DNA from: Streptomyces griseus | GTDB lineage: Bacteria; Actinomycetota; Actinomycetes; Streptomycetales; Streptomycetaceae | Assembly: GCF_900460065.1 (NCBI RefSeq) | Contig: NZ_UAVD01000005.1 | Span: 62,001 to 126,000, forward strand | Direction of reading: 5' to 3' | Length of the DNA: 64,000 nt | Shown here: piece by piece, positions 16,790 through 25,299 of the stretch | Numbering within the stretch: position 1 is the first letter of the stretch | Layout of the letters: each line of letters opens with the position of its first letter | Notes under the pieces: model-generated | Told to the model about the DNA's origin: nothing | The model's input: only the letters and a program-made list of their open reading frames with translations | Database searches by the model: none | Translations under genes and position numbers: made by a program

Positions 16790-17962
16790 ATGACGACCAC
16801 CGCCGTCACCCACATCGCCAGCCTGGTCACCAATGACCCCTCCCTCGGCAACGGGACCCCCCTGGGCCTGATCCAGGACGCGGCCGTCGTCATCGACGGC
16901 GACCGCATCGTCTGGACCGGTGAATCCAGCAAAGCACCCGCCACTGACAACGTCCTCGACGCGGCCGGCCGCGCGGTGGTCCCGGGCTTCGTCGACTCCC
17001 ACTCCCACCTGGTCTTCGCGGGCGACCGCACCCAGGAGTTCAACGCCCGCATGTCCGGGCAGCCCTACCGCGCGGGCGGCATCCGCACCACCGTCGCCGC
17101 CACCCGGGCCGCCTCCGACGAGGAGCTCTCCGCCAACGTCGCCCGCTACCTCGCCGAGGCCCTGCGCCAGGGCACCACCACCTTCGAGACCAAGTCCGGC
17201 TACGGCCTCACCGTCGAGGACGAGGCCCGCGCCCTGCGCATCGCGGGCCGTCACACCGACGAGGTCACCTACCTCGGCGCCCACATCGTCTCCCCCGACT
17301 ACGCCGACGATCCCGCCGGATACGTCGACCTGGTCACCGGCCCGATGCTGGAGGCCTGCGCCCCGCACGCCCGCTGGATCGACGTCTTCTGCGAGCAGGG
17401 CGCCTTCGACGGCGACCAGGCCCGCGCCATCCTCACGGCGGGCCGCGCCAAGGGGCTGCACCCGCGCATCCACGCCAACCAGCTGACCTACGGGCCCGGT
17501 GTCCAGCTCGCCGTCGAACTCGACGCCGCGTCGGCCGACCACTGCACCCACCTCACCGACGCGGACGTCGACGCGCTCGGCCAGGGCGACACGGTGGCCA
17601 CCCTGCTCCCGGGCGCGGAGTTCTCCACCCGCGCCACCTGGCCGGACGCCCGCCGACTCCTCGACGCGGGAGCCACCGTCGCGCTCTCCACGGACTGCAA
17701 CCCCGGCTCGTCGTTCACCTCGTCCGTGCCCTTCTGCATCGCGCTGGCCGTACGCGACATGGGGATGACGCCCGACGAGGCGATCTGGTCCGCCACCGCG
17801 GGCGGGGCCGCCGCCCTGCGCCGTACCGACATCGGCCGGATCACCCCCGGCGCCCGCGCCGACCTGGTCCTCCTCGACGCCCCGAGCCACGTCCACCTCG
17901 CCTACCGCCCGGGCGTCCCACTGGTCAGCGCGGTGTGGCGGAGCGGACAGCGCGTGGTGTGA
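16790..17962 (+). CDS. hutI: imidazolonepropionase
   Basis: A 390-residue zinc/iron amidohydrolase that opens 4-imidazolone-5-propionate to N-formimino-L-glutamate, the third step of histidine breakdown. Signatures: [20 protein letters not shown] (metal HxH), [64 protein letters not shown]. Start ATG 16790 has AAGGAG 12 nt upstream. It is the last gene of the hut operon, followed by the hairpin at 18003-18049. hutH (histidine ammonia-lyase) is not in the window, which is usual in Streptomyces, where hutH maps apart from hutU. Confidence 0.95.
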   Translation: MTTTAVTHIASLVTNDPSLGNGTPLGLIQDAAVVIDGDRIVWTGESSKAPATDNVLDAAGRAVVPGFVDSHSHLVFAGDRTQEFNARMSGQPYRAGGIRTTVAATRAASDEELSANVARYLAEALRQGTTTFETKSGYGLTVEDEARALRIAGRHTDEVTYLGAHIVSPDYADDPAGYVDLVTGPMLEACAPHARWIDVFCEQGAFDGDQARAILTAGRAKGLHPRIHANQLTYGPGVQLAVELDAASADHCTHLTDADVDALGQGDTVATLLPGAEFSTRATWPDARRLLDAGATVALSTDCNPGSSFTSSVPFCIALAVRDMGMTPDEAIWSATAGGAAALRRTDIGRITPGARADLVLLDAPSHVHLAYRPGVPLVSAVWRSGQRVV

Positions 17963-18002
17963 GGGGCGCCCCCGCCCGGGTGCGGCCGGGGCGCACCCCG
18001 GC

Positions 18003-18049
18003 ACGCGGAAGGACCCGCTCCCGGCGATCCGGGGCGGGTCCTTCCGCGT
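18003..18049. terminator. bidirectional terminator between hutI and the sigma-factor gene
   Basis: Perfect 16-bp arms: ACGCGGAAGGACCCGC at 18003-18018 and its complement at 18034-18049, with additional pairing possible inside the 15-nt loop. It lies between two convergent genes. Confidence 0.8.
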
Positions 18050-18101
18050 TACGCCCGAGCGGCCCGTGGAGCCCCCTCGGGGGCGGCGGGCCGGGCCGGG
18101 G

Positions 18102-19073
18102 TCACTCCTCCAGGGTCAGACCCTTGCGGAGCTTGGTCAGCGTGCGGGAGAGCAGCCGGGAGACGTGCATCTGCGAGATGTTCAGCTCCTCGCCGATCTC
18201 CGACTGGGTCATGTTGCTGACGAAGCGGAGCGAGAGGATCATCCGGTCCCGGGCGGGCAGCGCGGCGATCAGCGGCTTCAGCGACTCGACGTACTCGATG
18301 CCTTCGAGGCTGTGGTCCTCGTAGCCGATGCGGTCCGCGAGGGCGCCCTCGCCGTCGTCCTCCTCGGGCTTGGCGTCCAGCGAGCTCGCGGTGTACGCGT
18401 TGCTCGCCGACATGCCCTCGACGACCTCCTCCGGGCTGATGCCGAGGCGCTCGGACAGCTCCGCCACGGTGGGCGCGCGGTCCAGCTGCTGGGAGAGCTC
18501 GTCGCCGGCCTTCGCCAGGTCCAGCCGCAGCTCCTGGAGCCGCCGCGGTACGCGCACGGACCAGCTGGTGTCACGGAAGAAGCGCTTGATCTCGCCGACG
18601 ATCGTCGGCATCGCGAACGTGGGGAACTCCACGCCGCGGCTCAGTTCGAACCGGTCGATCGCCTTGATCAGGCCGATGGTGCCGACCTGGACGATGTCCT
18701 CCATGGGTTCGCTGCGGGAGCGGAACCGGGCGGCGGCGAACTTGACGAGCGCGAGGTTGAGCTCGACGAGGGTGTTGCGGACGTAGCTGTACTCGTGGGT
18801 GCCCTCTTCGAGGCACTCCAGCCGCTCGAAGAGCGTCTTCGACAGGGCCCTGGCGTCCAGAGCGCCCACTTCGGCGTAGGGCGGGATCTCGGGAAGTCCT
18901 TCGAGGCCCTCGCCGGCCGCGCCGGAGAAGTCTGAGGTGGTGCGGGTCGTGCTGGTCGTGCCGGTGCGCGGGCCGGGAACGGCGCTCGCGGCGGGGGAGT
19001 CGGAATGGGTCGGTCCCTGAGGACATGCCGACGGCGCGTTGTGGGTACGCGCTTCGTCGAGCCGGGGTGACAT
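18102..19073 (-). CDS. RNA polymerase sigma factor, SigB/SigF/SigG family
   Basis: A 323-residue sigma-70-family stress or developmental sigma factor. The first 75 residues are low-complexity Ser/Thr/Pro-rich. Region 2 follows (VELNLALVKFAAARFRSRSE, VGTIGLIKAIDRFELSRGVE), with VRVPRRLQELRLDLAKAGDE starting region 3, and region 4.2 is TQSEIGEELNISQMHVSRLL. The acidic insert PEEDDGEGA between regions 3 and 4 is typical of Streptomyces paralogues. Start ATG 19073 has GGAGGAG in place. A STAS and a HATPase gene lie divergently upstream, the usual partner-switching regulators. S. coelicolor has a sigma gene (sigI) close to hut, but I cannot assign orthology by eye. Confidence 0.9.
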   Translation of the reverse strand: MSPRLDEARTHNAPSACPQGPTHSDSPAASAVPGPRTGTTSTTRTTSDFSGAAGEGLEGLPEIPPYAEVGALDARALSKTLFERLECLEEGTHEYSYVRNTLVELNLALVKFAAARFRSRSEPMEDIVQVGTIGLIKAIDRFELSRGVEFPTFAMPTIVGEIKRFFRDTSWSVRVPRRLQELRLDLAKAGDELSQQLDRAPTVAELSERLGISPEEVVEGMSASNAYTASSLDAKPEEDDGEGALADRIGYEDHSLEGIEYVESLKPLIAALPARDRMILSLRFVSNMTQSEIGEELNISQMHVSRLLSRTLTKLRKGLTLEE

Positions 19074-19358
19074 GGGTCTCCTCCATCGTTCTCGGCATAT
19101 GGCTGCCGATGCCCATACGTGTGCCTGCGGTGAAGCGGCGCCTCCAAAGCCGGTCGTGTTTCTGGTGTCCCTCTACCCATACCCGGTCCTGGCCAGCAGT
19201 GACAAGCGCCAATTGCCGCCATATGTCCGGTTTGTTGAGGTCTCCGACTACCGCGTGGCGAACGGAACGCGTAATGTTCCAGGAACGTCGGCGGTAGCTC
19301 TGCATACAGCCGCACAGGCAGTGACGCGCACAGTGACGAACGGCGAAGAGGGACAGGC

Positions 19359-19727
19359 ATGGACCGCGGGACGGTCGGCAGTGCTAACCGGGGTCGACTT
19401 CAGGTCGAGGCCCGGACCGAGGGGCGCAGCGAGGTCGTGACGCCGGTGGGTGAGCTCGACCACCACACCGCCGATCTGCTGCGTGAGCCCCTGGAAAGTG
19501 CCGTGGAGCAGGGGCGCTCACGCCTGGTGGTCGACTGCTCCCGGCTGGATTTCTGCGATTCCACCGGGCTGAACGTGCTGCTCGGCGCCCGCCTCAAGGC
19601 GGAGGCGGTCGGCGGCGGGGTCCATCTGGCCGGAATGCTGCCCGTTGTGGCGAGGGTCTTCGAGATCACCGGCGCCGAGGCGGTTTTCACCGTCCACGCC
19701 ACGCTCGAAGAGGCCCTGGCCACCTGA
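19359..19727 (+). CDS. STAS-domain anti-sigma factor antagonist
   Basis: A 122-residue single STAS domain of the SpoIIAA/RsbV/BldG type: VVTPVGELDHHTADLLREPL, LVVDCSRLDFCDSTGLNVLL, then VHLAGMLPVVARVFEITGAE. The phosphorylatable serine is Ser68 in CDSTGLN. In the unphosphorylated state such proteins sequester an RsbW-like anti-sigma kinase and free the sigma factor. ATG 19359 has GAGGGAC upstream. It is divergent from the SigB/F-type sigma gene and followed 200 bp later by a HATPase gene, which completes the set. Confidence 0.9.
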   Translation: MDRGTVGSANRGRLQVEARTEGRSEVVTPVGELDHHTADLLREPLESAVEQGRSRLVVDCSRLDFCDSTGLNVLLGARLKAEAVGGGVHLAGMLPVVARVFEITGAEAVFTVHATLEEALAT

Positions 19728-19929
19728 CCCGGCACGAGCGCGCGACCGCTGACGCCCCCGGTGTCCGGCGTGTCACGCGATCGTGTGCCTCAAGTGGGTG
19801 TTGTTGCGACACGGCAGGGCAGGAGACACCCCGGCGGTGCCCCGCAAAGGCCCCGACACACTCGGTAACTGATCACTATCTGTTCGAAGGCGACATGGCG
19901 ACATGGCGAATCGGTGAGGTGAAGCGCTG

Positions 19930-20421
19930 ATGAGCACCACCCGGCAGCATCCGCCGGGCGACCTCGGTCGCGAGCCGGACGGAGCGGGCGCAGTCCCGCC
20001 CGACCCGGCCGGGCGGCAGTGGCGCACCCTCTCACTCGCGCAGGCCAGCGGCATCGTGCCGACTGCTCGTGACTTCGCCCGGCAGGCGCTGCACGACTGG
20101 GGCTGGCTCCCGGCGTCCACCGCGGACCGCAGAGCCGCGGCCGAGGACGTCCTGCTGGTCGTCTCCGAGCTGGTGACGAACGCCTGCCTGCACGCGGAGG
20201 GTCCCGAGGAGCTCCGGATCGGCCACACCCCCAAGGTGCTGCGGGTGGAGGTCGTCGACCGGGGGGCGGGCCAGCCCGCACCCCGTACGCCGCACCGCGC
20301 CGGCCGGCCCGGCGGGCACGGCATGTTCATCGTCCAGCGCCTCTGCCTCGACTGGGGTGTCCTGCGCACCCCGGACGCCCCCGGCAAGACCGTCTGGGCG
20401 GAGCTCGCCGCCCCCGCGTAG
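19930..20421 (+). CDS. RsbW-like ATP-binding protein (HATPase_c), putative anti-sigma kinase
   Basis: A 163-residue protein with one GHKL ATPase fold: N box DVLLVVSELVTNACLHA, G1 box VEVVDRGAGQPAP, and a G2 segment GRPGGHGMFIVQRLCLDWGV ending in the KTVWAEL strand. This is the Streptomyces single-domain HATPase type related to SpoIIAB/RsbW serine kinases. The first 35 residues are disordered. With the STAS and sigma genes nearby it could hold the sigma factor inactive and phosphorylate Ser68 of the STAS protein. The family is very large in Streptomyces, so partner specificity is inferred from proximity only. Followed by a T-rich terminator. Confidence 0.85.
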   Translation: MSTTRQHPPGDLGREPDGAGAVPPDPAGRQWRTLSLAQASGIVPTARDFARQALHDWGWLPASTADRRAAAEDVLLVVSELVTNACLHAEGPEELRIGHTPKVLRVEVVDRGAGQPAPRTPHRAGRPGGHGMFIVQRLCLDWGVLRTPDAPGKTVWAELAAPA

Positions 20422-20660
20422 GCCCTGTCGTCAACCTGCCGCCTGCCCTGCGGGGCCGCCCTTCGGGCGACGACGGCGGTCTGACGGCAGAACCTGGGCC
20501 GTGACCGCGCAGTCTCGTCCGGCCCGACGGGCGGCCGACGATGCTTCGCGGGCGCTGCCTGGCGCGCCCGCCGCCGGCCCTCCTCGCCCGGCCCCTCATC
20601 CGTACGCCTCAGGAGTGCGCCGGGCGGGCGTCTCGGGGGCGTCCCCACCCGCACCGACAG

Positions 20661-20690
20661 GAGCGCGCCGGATCGGCGCGCTCTTTGTCT
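20661..20690 (+). terminator. intrinsic terminator after the HATPase gene
   Basis: GAGCGCGCC (20661-20669), loop GGATC, GGCGCGCTC (20675-20683), then TTTGTCTTCCC. The T-rich tail on the plus strand makes it one of the most classical terminators in the window. It lies 240 bp after the HATPase stop. Confidence 0.7.
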
Positions 20691-20729
20691 TCCCTCCATC
20701 AGGCCCCGGGCGTACCTTGAGCGCCCAAT

Positions 20730-20744
20730 CTGATGTGCCGTCAG
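20730..20744 (+). promoter_or_regulatory. near-palindrome upstream of the cell-surface operon
   Basis: CTGATG, three bases, CGTCAG, with one mismatch, lies 60 nt upstream of the first gene of the surface-protein operon and just after a TTGAGC (20717-20722) that could be a -35 element. It could be an operator or part of the promoter. Confidence 0.35.
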
Positions 20745-20803
20745 TAATGAGCGCCCGTACGGGTCGTGGCGCGCGGCGGCGTCCGGCATGAGGGGAACAC
20801 GAG

Positions 20804-21526
20804 GTGTCGAACCAGAAGCGGACCACTCTCGCGCTGGCGGCTGCGCTGGCGGGCTCGGTCGTGGTGGCGGGCGCGCCCGCCGCCCACGCCGAGGTCGTGG
20901 ACGTCAACTACCAGTGCGTGACGCCCATCGGGCCCAAAGGGGCGGTCTCGCCCATCGACATCAAGAGCGTCGAGAGCGGCGACGGCCACAAGCTCACCAT
21001 GTCCTTCCGAAAGGGCGTCTCCTCCAGCCCGGTCGAGCTGGGCAAAGGGGCCATGAACCCCAGCGCCGTGATCGAGCTGGGCGGCGCGGAGCAGGGGAAG
21101 GTCCAGGTCACCGGCCCGGCGAACAACGAGGCGATCCCCGCCAACACACCGATCAAGATCAGCGACCTGTCGGGGACGTACACCCCGAAGAAGAGCGGCA
21201 AGGTCACCTTCACCGCCGGGGTCCTCACCATCAAGGCCCTCGGCACGACCACCACCTGCACCCCCAAGAACAACCCCGGACCCTCCCTCGAACTCGACGT
21301 CCAAGCGGCGGGCGGTTCATCGGACGGCGGCTCCACCGACGGCGGTTCGCCGGGCGGCGCGGCCACCGGCGGCTCGACCGGCGGCGCCTCGGGAGGCGGT
21401 GAGCTGCCCCGCACCGGCCCGCTGGACTCGGCGGCGGCGCTCGGCACGCTCGGCGGCACCGTGCTGCTGAGCGGGGCGGCCGGAGTGCTCTGGCTGACCC
21501 GGCGAGGACAGCGCTCCGCTGGCTGA
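20804..21526 (+). CDS. secreted cell-wall protein with LPxTG-type sorting signal
   Basis: A 240-residue protein. Signal peptide 1-29 (TLALAAALAGSVVVAGAPAA then HAE). Residues 30-165 form a beta-rich domain with two cysteines (YQCVTPIGPKG and TTTTCTPKN) likely disulfide-bonded. Residues 168-200 are a Gly/Ser/Thr linker. LPRTG at 201-205, a hydrophobic span and an RRGQR basic tail complete a sortase sorting signal. The folded domain is clearly homologous to the C-terminal domain of the protein at 23787 (shared SGTYTPKKSGK / TGTYKPGASGK and GTTTTCTP motifs). GTG start with GAGGGG upstream. First gene of a four-gene operon; probably a wall-anchored surface protein of unknown ligand. Confidence 0.8.
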   Translation: MSNQKRTTLALAAALAGSVVVAGAPAAHAEVVDVNYQCVTPIGPKGAVSPIDIKSVESGDGHKLTMSFRKGVSSSPVELGKGAMNPSAVIELGGAEQGKVQVTGPANNEAIPANTPIKISDLSGTYTPKKSGKVTFTAGVLTIKALGTTTTCTPKNNPGPSLELDVQAAGGSSDGGSTDGGSPGGAATGGSTGGASGGGELPRTGPLDSAAALGTLGGTVLLSGAAGVLWLTRRGQRSAG

Positions 21527-21577
21527 GACCGGCCCGGTCCAGCGCAGCATCGCCGCCGGCAGGCAGAGGAGCCGCCC

Positions 21578-22657
21578 ATGTCGCCACCCACTCCGCGCCT
21601 CCGCCGGGCGCTGCTCGTCCTCACGGCGGTGCTCGCCGCGCAGCTGTGCGTGCTCACACCGCTCCCGGCCGCCGCCGCTCGGGCCGCCGCGGACGCTCCG
21701 GCCGACACCGCCCGGGCCGACACCGACACCGCCGCGGACGGCCCGGCGGGCTGGACGGCCAGGCCCGCCGGACCGGGCGCGGGCCGGGACGCCCGGCCGT
21801 ACCTCTATCTGGAGGGCACTCCCGGCCAGGCCCTCCAGGACCGTCTCGCGGTGACCAACTCCGGCCGGGCCCCGCTGACCGTACGACTGCGGGGCGACGG
21901 CCGGGCCGGGGCCTGGATCGGCTTCGCCGCGGACTCCGTCACCGTCCCGGCCCGGACCCGAGCCGAGGTGCCGCTCGCCCTCACGGTGCCGCCCGACGCG
22001 GTGCCCGGCGACGCTTCCGGGGAGGTGGTGGCCGCCGACGGGGACGAGGAGATCCGGGTGCCGGTCCGGGTCCGGATCGGCGGTCCGACGCTGGCGGCGC
22101 TCACCGTCGAGGACGTCGAGATTTCCGGCGGGACCATCCGCTACGCCCTGGTCAACCGGGGCAACGCGGTGCTGGAGCCCCGGCTCGCGGTACGCGCCGA
22201 GGGAATGTTCGGCACGCTGCTGGACCGCCCGGAGCGGCCCCTGCCGCTGGAGCTGGCCCCCGGCCGACGGGTGGAGCGGACCGAACCCTGGCCCGACGCC
22301 CCGGCCCTGGACGCGGTCACCGTACGGCTGCGGGTCACCGCCCCCGGGGGCGCCCGGGACGAGGCCGAGGCCTCCGCGACGTACGTACCGGTGGCCCCGG
22401 CCGTCGGCGGCGGGCTGCTGGTCCTCGGCGGCCTGGCCCTGCTCGGCTCCGGCGCGTTCCGGCGGCGACGTGCCCGGCGGGGCGACCCCGAACCGCCGGG
22501 CGCGGAGACAGGCCGAGCGGAACCGCCGGGCGCGGAGACGGGGGGCACCGGCACGGAACCGCCGGGCGCCGACTCGGCGGACGACGGGCAACCGACCACA
22601 GAGACGAGGCCCTTGGTGAAGACGGGACCCCTGGTGAAGTCGGGAGCGGGATCGTGA
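21578..22657 (+). CDS. membrane-anchored DUF916/WxL-interacting-like protein
   Basis: A 359-residue protein. Signal peptide 1-40 (LLVLTAVLAAQLCVLTPLPA). Residues 70-260 contain two immunoglobulin-like repeats (LEGTPGQALQDRLAVTNSGR, VPARTRAEVPLALTVPPDAV, then VNRGNAVLEPRLAVRAEGMF) of the COG1470/DUF916 type, known from WxL-interacting surface proteins of Firmicutes. One membrane helix around residues 272-292 (VGGGLLVLGGLALLGSGAF) is followed by an RRRRARRG stop-transfer and a Pro/Glu/Thr-rich cytoplasmic tail. Start ATG 21578 has GAGGAG. It overlaps the next gene as GTGA. It probably organises the neighbouring secreted proteins at the membrane; this is inference. Confidence 0.7.
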   Translation: MSPPTPRLRRALLVLTAVLAAQLCVLTPLPAAAARAAADAPADTARADTDTAADGPAGWTARPAGPGAGRDARPYLYLEGTPGQALQDRLAVTNSGRAPLTVRLRGDGRAGAWIGFAADSVTVPARTRAEVPLALTVPPDAVPGDASGEVVAADGDEEIRVPVRVRIGGPTLAALTVEDVEISGGTIRYALVNRGNAVLEPRLAVRAEGMFGTLLDRPERPLPLELAPGRRVERTEPWPDAPALDAVTVRLRVTAPGGARDEAEASATYVPVAPAVGGGLLVLGGLALLGSGAFRRRRARRGDPEPPGAETGRAEPPGAETGGTGTEPPGADSADDGQPTTETRPLVKTGPLVKSGAGS

Positions 22658-23790
22658 CGCGGCAGCCCGGCCCCCGAGCCCCCCGGCGCAGCGCGCCGCC
22701 CGTCCTCCTGTTCCTGGCCGCCCTCCTGGCGCTCCTGCCGGCCCTGTCCGTCCTGGCTCCCCAGGGCGCGCGGGCGGCCGACGGCGACCCCACCGTGAGC
22801 CTGTCCAAGAAGGAGGCGGGCAAGGGCGGAGAGATCACCGTCAGCGGCAGCGGCTGGCGCGCCGAGGCGCTGCTGATGCTGCTGATCTGCGGTCAGTCCA
22901 CGCCGGAGCGCGGCGTGATCGGCGGCACCAACGCCTGTGCCAACGCCGACGGCCGCGCCGTCACGACCGACGAGAAGGGCGCCTTCAGCAAGAAGCTGCC
23001 GGTCACCGAACCGCCGAAGCCGTGCCCCTGTGTGGTGCACGTCGCCACGGTGACCGGCGAACAGGCGCTGGCCGACGCGGTGTTCACGGTGGCGGGCCAC
23101 CCCACCGCGGACCTGCCGGAGCAGACCGGCGGCGGAAGGCTCGCGGTGCTGGCCACCACCCGCCTGGAGGGAGACAGCTCCCTGCTCACCTGGTTCGGAG
23201 CCCCGCCGGCCCGCAGGCTCGTCTTCACCGTGGGCAATCTCGGGTCCGCGCCCGTCAAGGACCCCGTCTTCGAGATCGGCACCGCGCACGGCGTCTACGC
23301 GCCGCAGTGGGAGGAACGCCAGTGGCGCGGCACGGTCGCCCCCGGCGCCAAGGCCCGGATCAAGCTGCCCCTCGAACTGTCCGCGGGCGCGCACGGCGAC
23401 TACCAGGTCTCCCTGCGGTACGGGCGGAAAGTGCTGGCCGAGCAGCCGTGGGGGGTCGCCCGCCCCTGGGGCGTCACGGTCTTCTGGGTGCTGCTCTGCC
23501 TGGTCGTACCGGCAGCCGTCTTCCGTATCGGCATGGCGGTCGTGGACAAGGTCCGGCCGCGTCCCGCCGGCGCGCACCGTACGCGTACGCCGGCCGCGCG
23601 ACACAGGCCGGAGCGGCGCGGGCGCACGGGCGTGGGCCGGGACGCGGCCACGGCCCCGGGCGCGACCACTGGAGCGACCACGAGCGCCGCCACGACTCCC
23701 GATGCGACCACGGCCGTGCTGCCGTGGTTCACCCCGGATTCCGCACCGTCCGAGAACCGATCCCGACCCACGACGAAGGGACAAGCGTGA
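22654..23790 (+). CDS. secreted/membrane protein of the surface operon, function unknown
   Basis: A 378-residue protein with signal peptide (LLFLAALLALLPALSVLAPQ) and a mature part starting as an adhesin-like beta domain (TVSLSKKEAGKGGEITVSGS, then GWRAEALLML). It has a cysteine pair in KPCPCVV, plus LLICGQ and TNACAN, so two disulfides are possible outside the cell. A second beta domain covers residues 155-260 (LVFTVGNLGSAPVKDPVFEI). A membrane helix near 275-297 (WGVTVFWVLLCLVVPAAVFR) and an Ala/Thr-rich basic tail follow. GTG start overlaps the preceding stop (GTGA), and its own stop overlaps the next GTG the same way, so all three are co-translated. No named family recognised. Confidence 0.7.
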   Translation: MTRQPGPRAPRRSAPPVLLFLAALLALLPALSVLAPQGARAADGDPTVSLSKKEAGKGGEITVSGSGWRAEALLMLLICGQSTPERGVIGGTNACANADGRAVTTDEKGAFSKKLPVTEPPKPCPCVVHVATVTGEQALADAVFTVAGHPTADLPEQTGGGRLAVLATTRLEGDSSLLTWFGAPPARRLVFTVGNLGSAPVKDPVFEIGTAHGVYAPQWEERQWRGTVAPGAKARIKLPLELSAGAHGDYQVSLRYGRKVLAEQPWGVARPWGVTVFWVLLCLVVPAAVFRIGMAVVDKVRPRPAGAHRTRTPAARHRPERRGRTGVGRDAATAPGATTGATTSAATTPDATTAVLPWFTPDSAPSENRSRPTTKGQA

Positions 23791-25184
23791 GCACGCAACG
23801 GAGGATGAGCGCGGCCGGAGTCGCGCTGATGCTCGGCGGCGCGGGCATCCTGATGGCCGCGAGTCCGGCCCAGGCCGCCGAGGTCAGTTACGCGACGGAG
23901 TGCGTTCCGCCGCCGATCTCGGGACTGCCCGCGGTGCAGGGCACCACGAAGGTGGAGCTGACCGCTCCGGCCGAGGCGAAGGTGGGCGACGAGATCGAGG
24001 TCGTCTGGAAGACGGTGGCGGCCGCGTCCAAGAACCCGGACGTGCTGGACCTGGGCGCGGACACGGTCAAGCCGACCGGGACGATCACCCTGGGCGGTTC
24101 GGCGAGCGGCGAACTGAAGCTGGAGGGCCCCCGGCAGAACCCGCCGATTCCCAAGAACAGCCCGATGGTGCTGCCCGACATGAAGGGCACGCTGAAGCTG
24201 GAGAAGGCCGGGGAGATCACCCTGACGCCGGGCGCGTACAACATCAACGTGTCCAAGCCGATCTCCACGGACACCAAGTGCGCGCCGAAGGAGGAGGTGA
24301 AGGCGGGCGCCACGATCAAGGTCACCGAGGGCGGCGGCTCCACCACGGGCGGCACGACGTCCGGCGGCACGGACGCCGGAGGCGCCACGTCGGGCGGCGG
24401 TGACACCGGAGGCACCACGTCCGGCGGCACGGACTCCGGCGGTACGACGTCGGGCGGCTCGGACGGCGGTGCGGACGCCGGAGGCGCCTCGTCCGGCGGC
24501 GGCACCGGCGGCGGGGGCGGGGAGACCGACTTCCCCGGCAAGGAGGTCTCCGTCGCCTACGCGTGCAAGACCCCGATCGGGGACAAGAACGCCACGTCGC
24601 CGGTCCGGATCAGCGCCAAGAAGAGCGGCGGCGACTACGGCCTCACGGTGGAGTTCAGCACGTCCGTGATGGACAGCCCGATCGACATTCCGGCGGGCCA
24701 GGTGAAGCCGTCCATGGACGTCAGGCTCGGCGGGGCGGACAAGGGCACGGTCAAGGTCGAGGGGCCGGTGAACAAGGAGGTCATCAAGACCGGCGCCCCG
24801 ATCGAGATCCCCGACCTCACCGGCACGTACAAGCCCGGCGCGAGCGGCAAGTCCACGCTCAGCCCCGGCGTCCTCACCGTGATGGCCGCCGGTACGACGA
24901 CGACCTGCACCCCGCCCGCGGGCGTGGCGGTCTCCCTGGAGCTGGACACCTCCGCCCAGCCGGGCGGCGCGTCCGGCGGCGGCAGCGGGAGCGGCGGCGC
25001 GGCGGGCTCCGGCGGAGCCGCGGCGTCCGGCGGCGGCACGGACTCCGGCGGCGGCCTGGCCGCCACCGGGGCCGAGGACGACGGTGCGCTCAGGGCGCTC
25101 GGCCTGGTCGCCGGCACGGCGATCCTGCTGGGCGGCGCGGTGTTCACGTTCACCCCGTGGCGGAGGCTGCGCGGCACCCGCTGA
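23787..25184 (+). CDS. two-domain cell-wall protein with LAxTG sortase signal
   Basis: A 465-residue protein. Signal peptide 1-31 (VALMLGGAGILMAASPAQAA). Residues 32-175 form a first beta domain (YATECVPPPISG ... TDTKCAPKEE). Residues 180-250 are a Gly/Thr/Ser repeat linker built from TTSGG and DAGG units. Residues 253-395 hold a second domain nearly matching the one in the protein at 20804. A second Gly/Ser linker is followed by LAATG at 424-428, a hydrophobic span and the RRLRGTR tail. LAxTG is the signal used by class E sortases in Streptomyces, so covalent attachment to peptidoglycan is expected. GTG start coupled to the gene before; AAGGG precedes it. No sortase gene is in the window. 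Confidence 0.8.
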   Translation: MSTQRRMSAAGVALMLGGAGILMAASPAQAAEVSYATECVPPPISGLPAVQGTTKVELTAPAEAKVGDEIEVVWKTVAAASKNPDVLDLGADTVKPTGTITLGGSASGELKLEGPRQNPPIPKNSPMVLPDMKGTLKLEKAGEITLTPGAYNINVSKPISTDTKCAPKEEVKAGATIKVTEGGGSTTGGTTSGGTDAGGATSGGGDTGGTTSGGTDSGGTTSGGSDGGADAGGASSGGGTGGGGGETDFPGKEVSVAYACKTPIGDKNATSPVRISAKKSGGDYGLTVEFSTSVMDSPIDIPAGQVKPSMDVRLGGADKGTVKVEGPVNKEVIKTGAPIEIPDLTGTYKPGASGKSTLSPGVLTVMAAGTTTTCTPPAGVAVSLELDTSAQPGGASGGGSGSGGAAGSGGAAASGGGTDSGGGLAATGAEDDGALRALGLVAGTAILLGGAVFTFTPWRRLRGTR

Positions 25185-25228
25185 GCCGGTACCGCTCGGA
25201 GCGCACCGCTGAGCCGGTACCGCTCGGA
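25178..25228. repeat. 23-bp direct repeat at the operon 3' end
   Basis: The string CCGCTGAGCCGGTACCGCTC followed by GGA occurs at 25178-25200, spanning the stop codon of the LAxTG gene, and again at 25206-25228, five bases further on. It looks like a recent tandem duplication or slippage product. Confidence 0.8.
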
Positions 25229-25233
25229 CCGAA

Positions 25234-25276
25234 CGACAGCGGGTCCGCACGAAGTGATCGTGCGGACCCGCTGTCG
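25234..25276. terminator. bidirectional terminator, surface operon / POT transporter
   Basis: Perfect 19-bp arms: CGACAGCGGGTCCGCACGA at 25234-25252, a 5-nt AGTGA loop, and the complement at 25258-25276. It lies between convergent genes. Confidence 0.85.
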
Positions 25277-25299
25277 GACCCCGGAAGGGACCGGAACTG

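Noticed and set aside
24330-24530. Minisatellite or CRISPR-like repeat
   Set aside because: It encodes the Gly/Thr/Ser linker of the LAATG protein in frame, so it is a protein low-complexity region.
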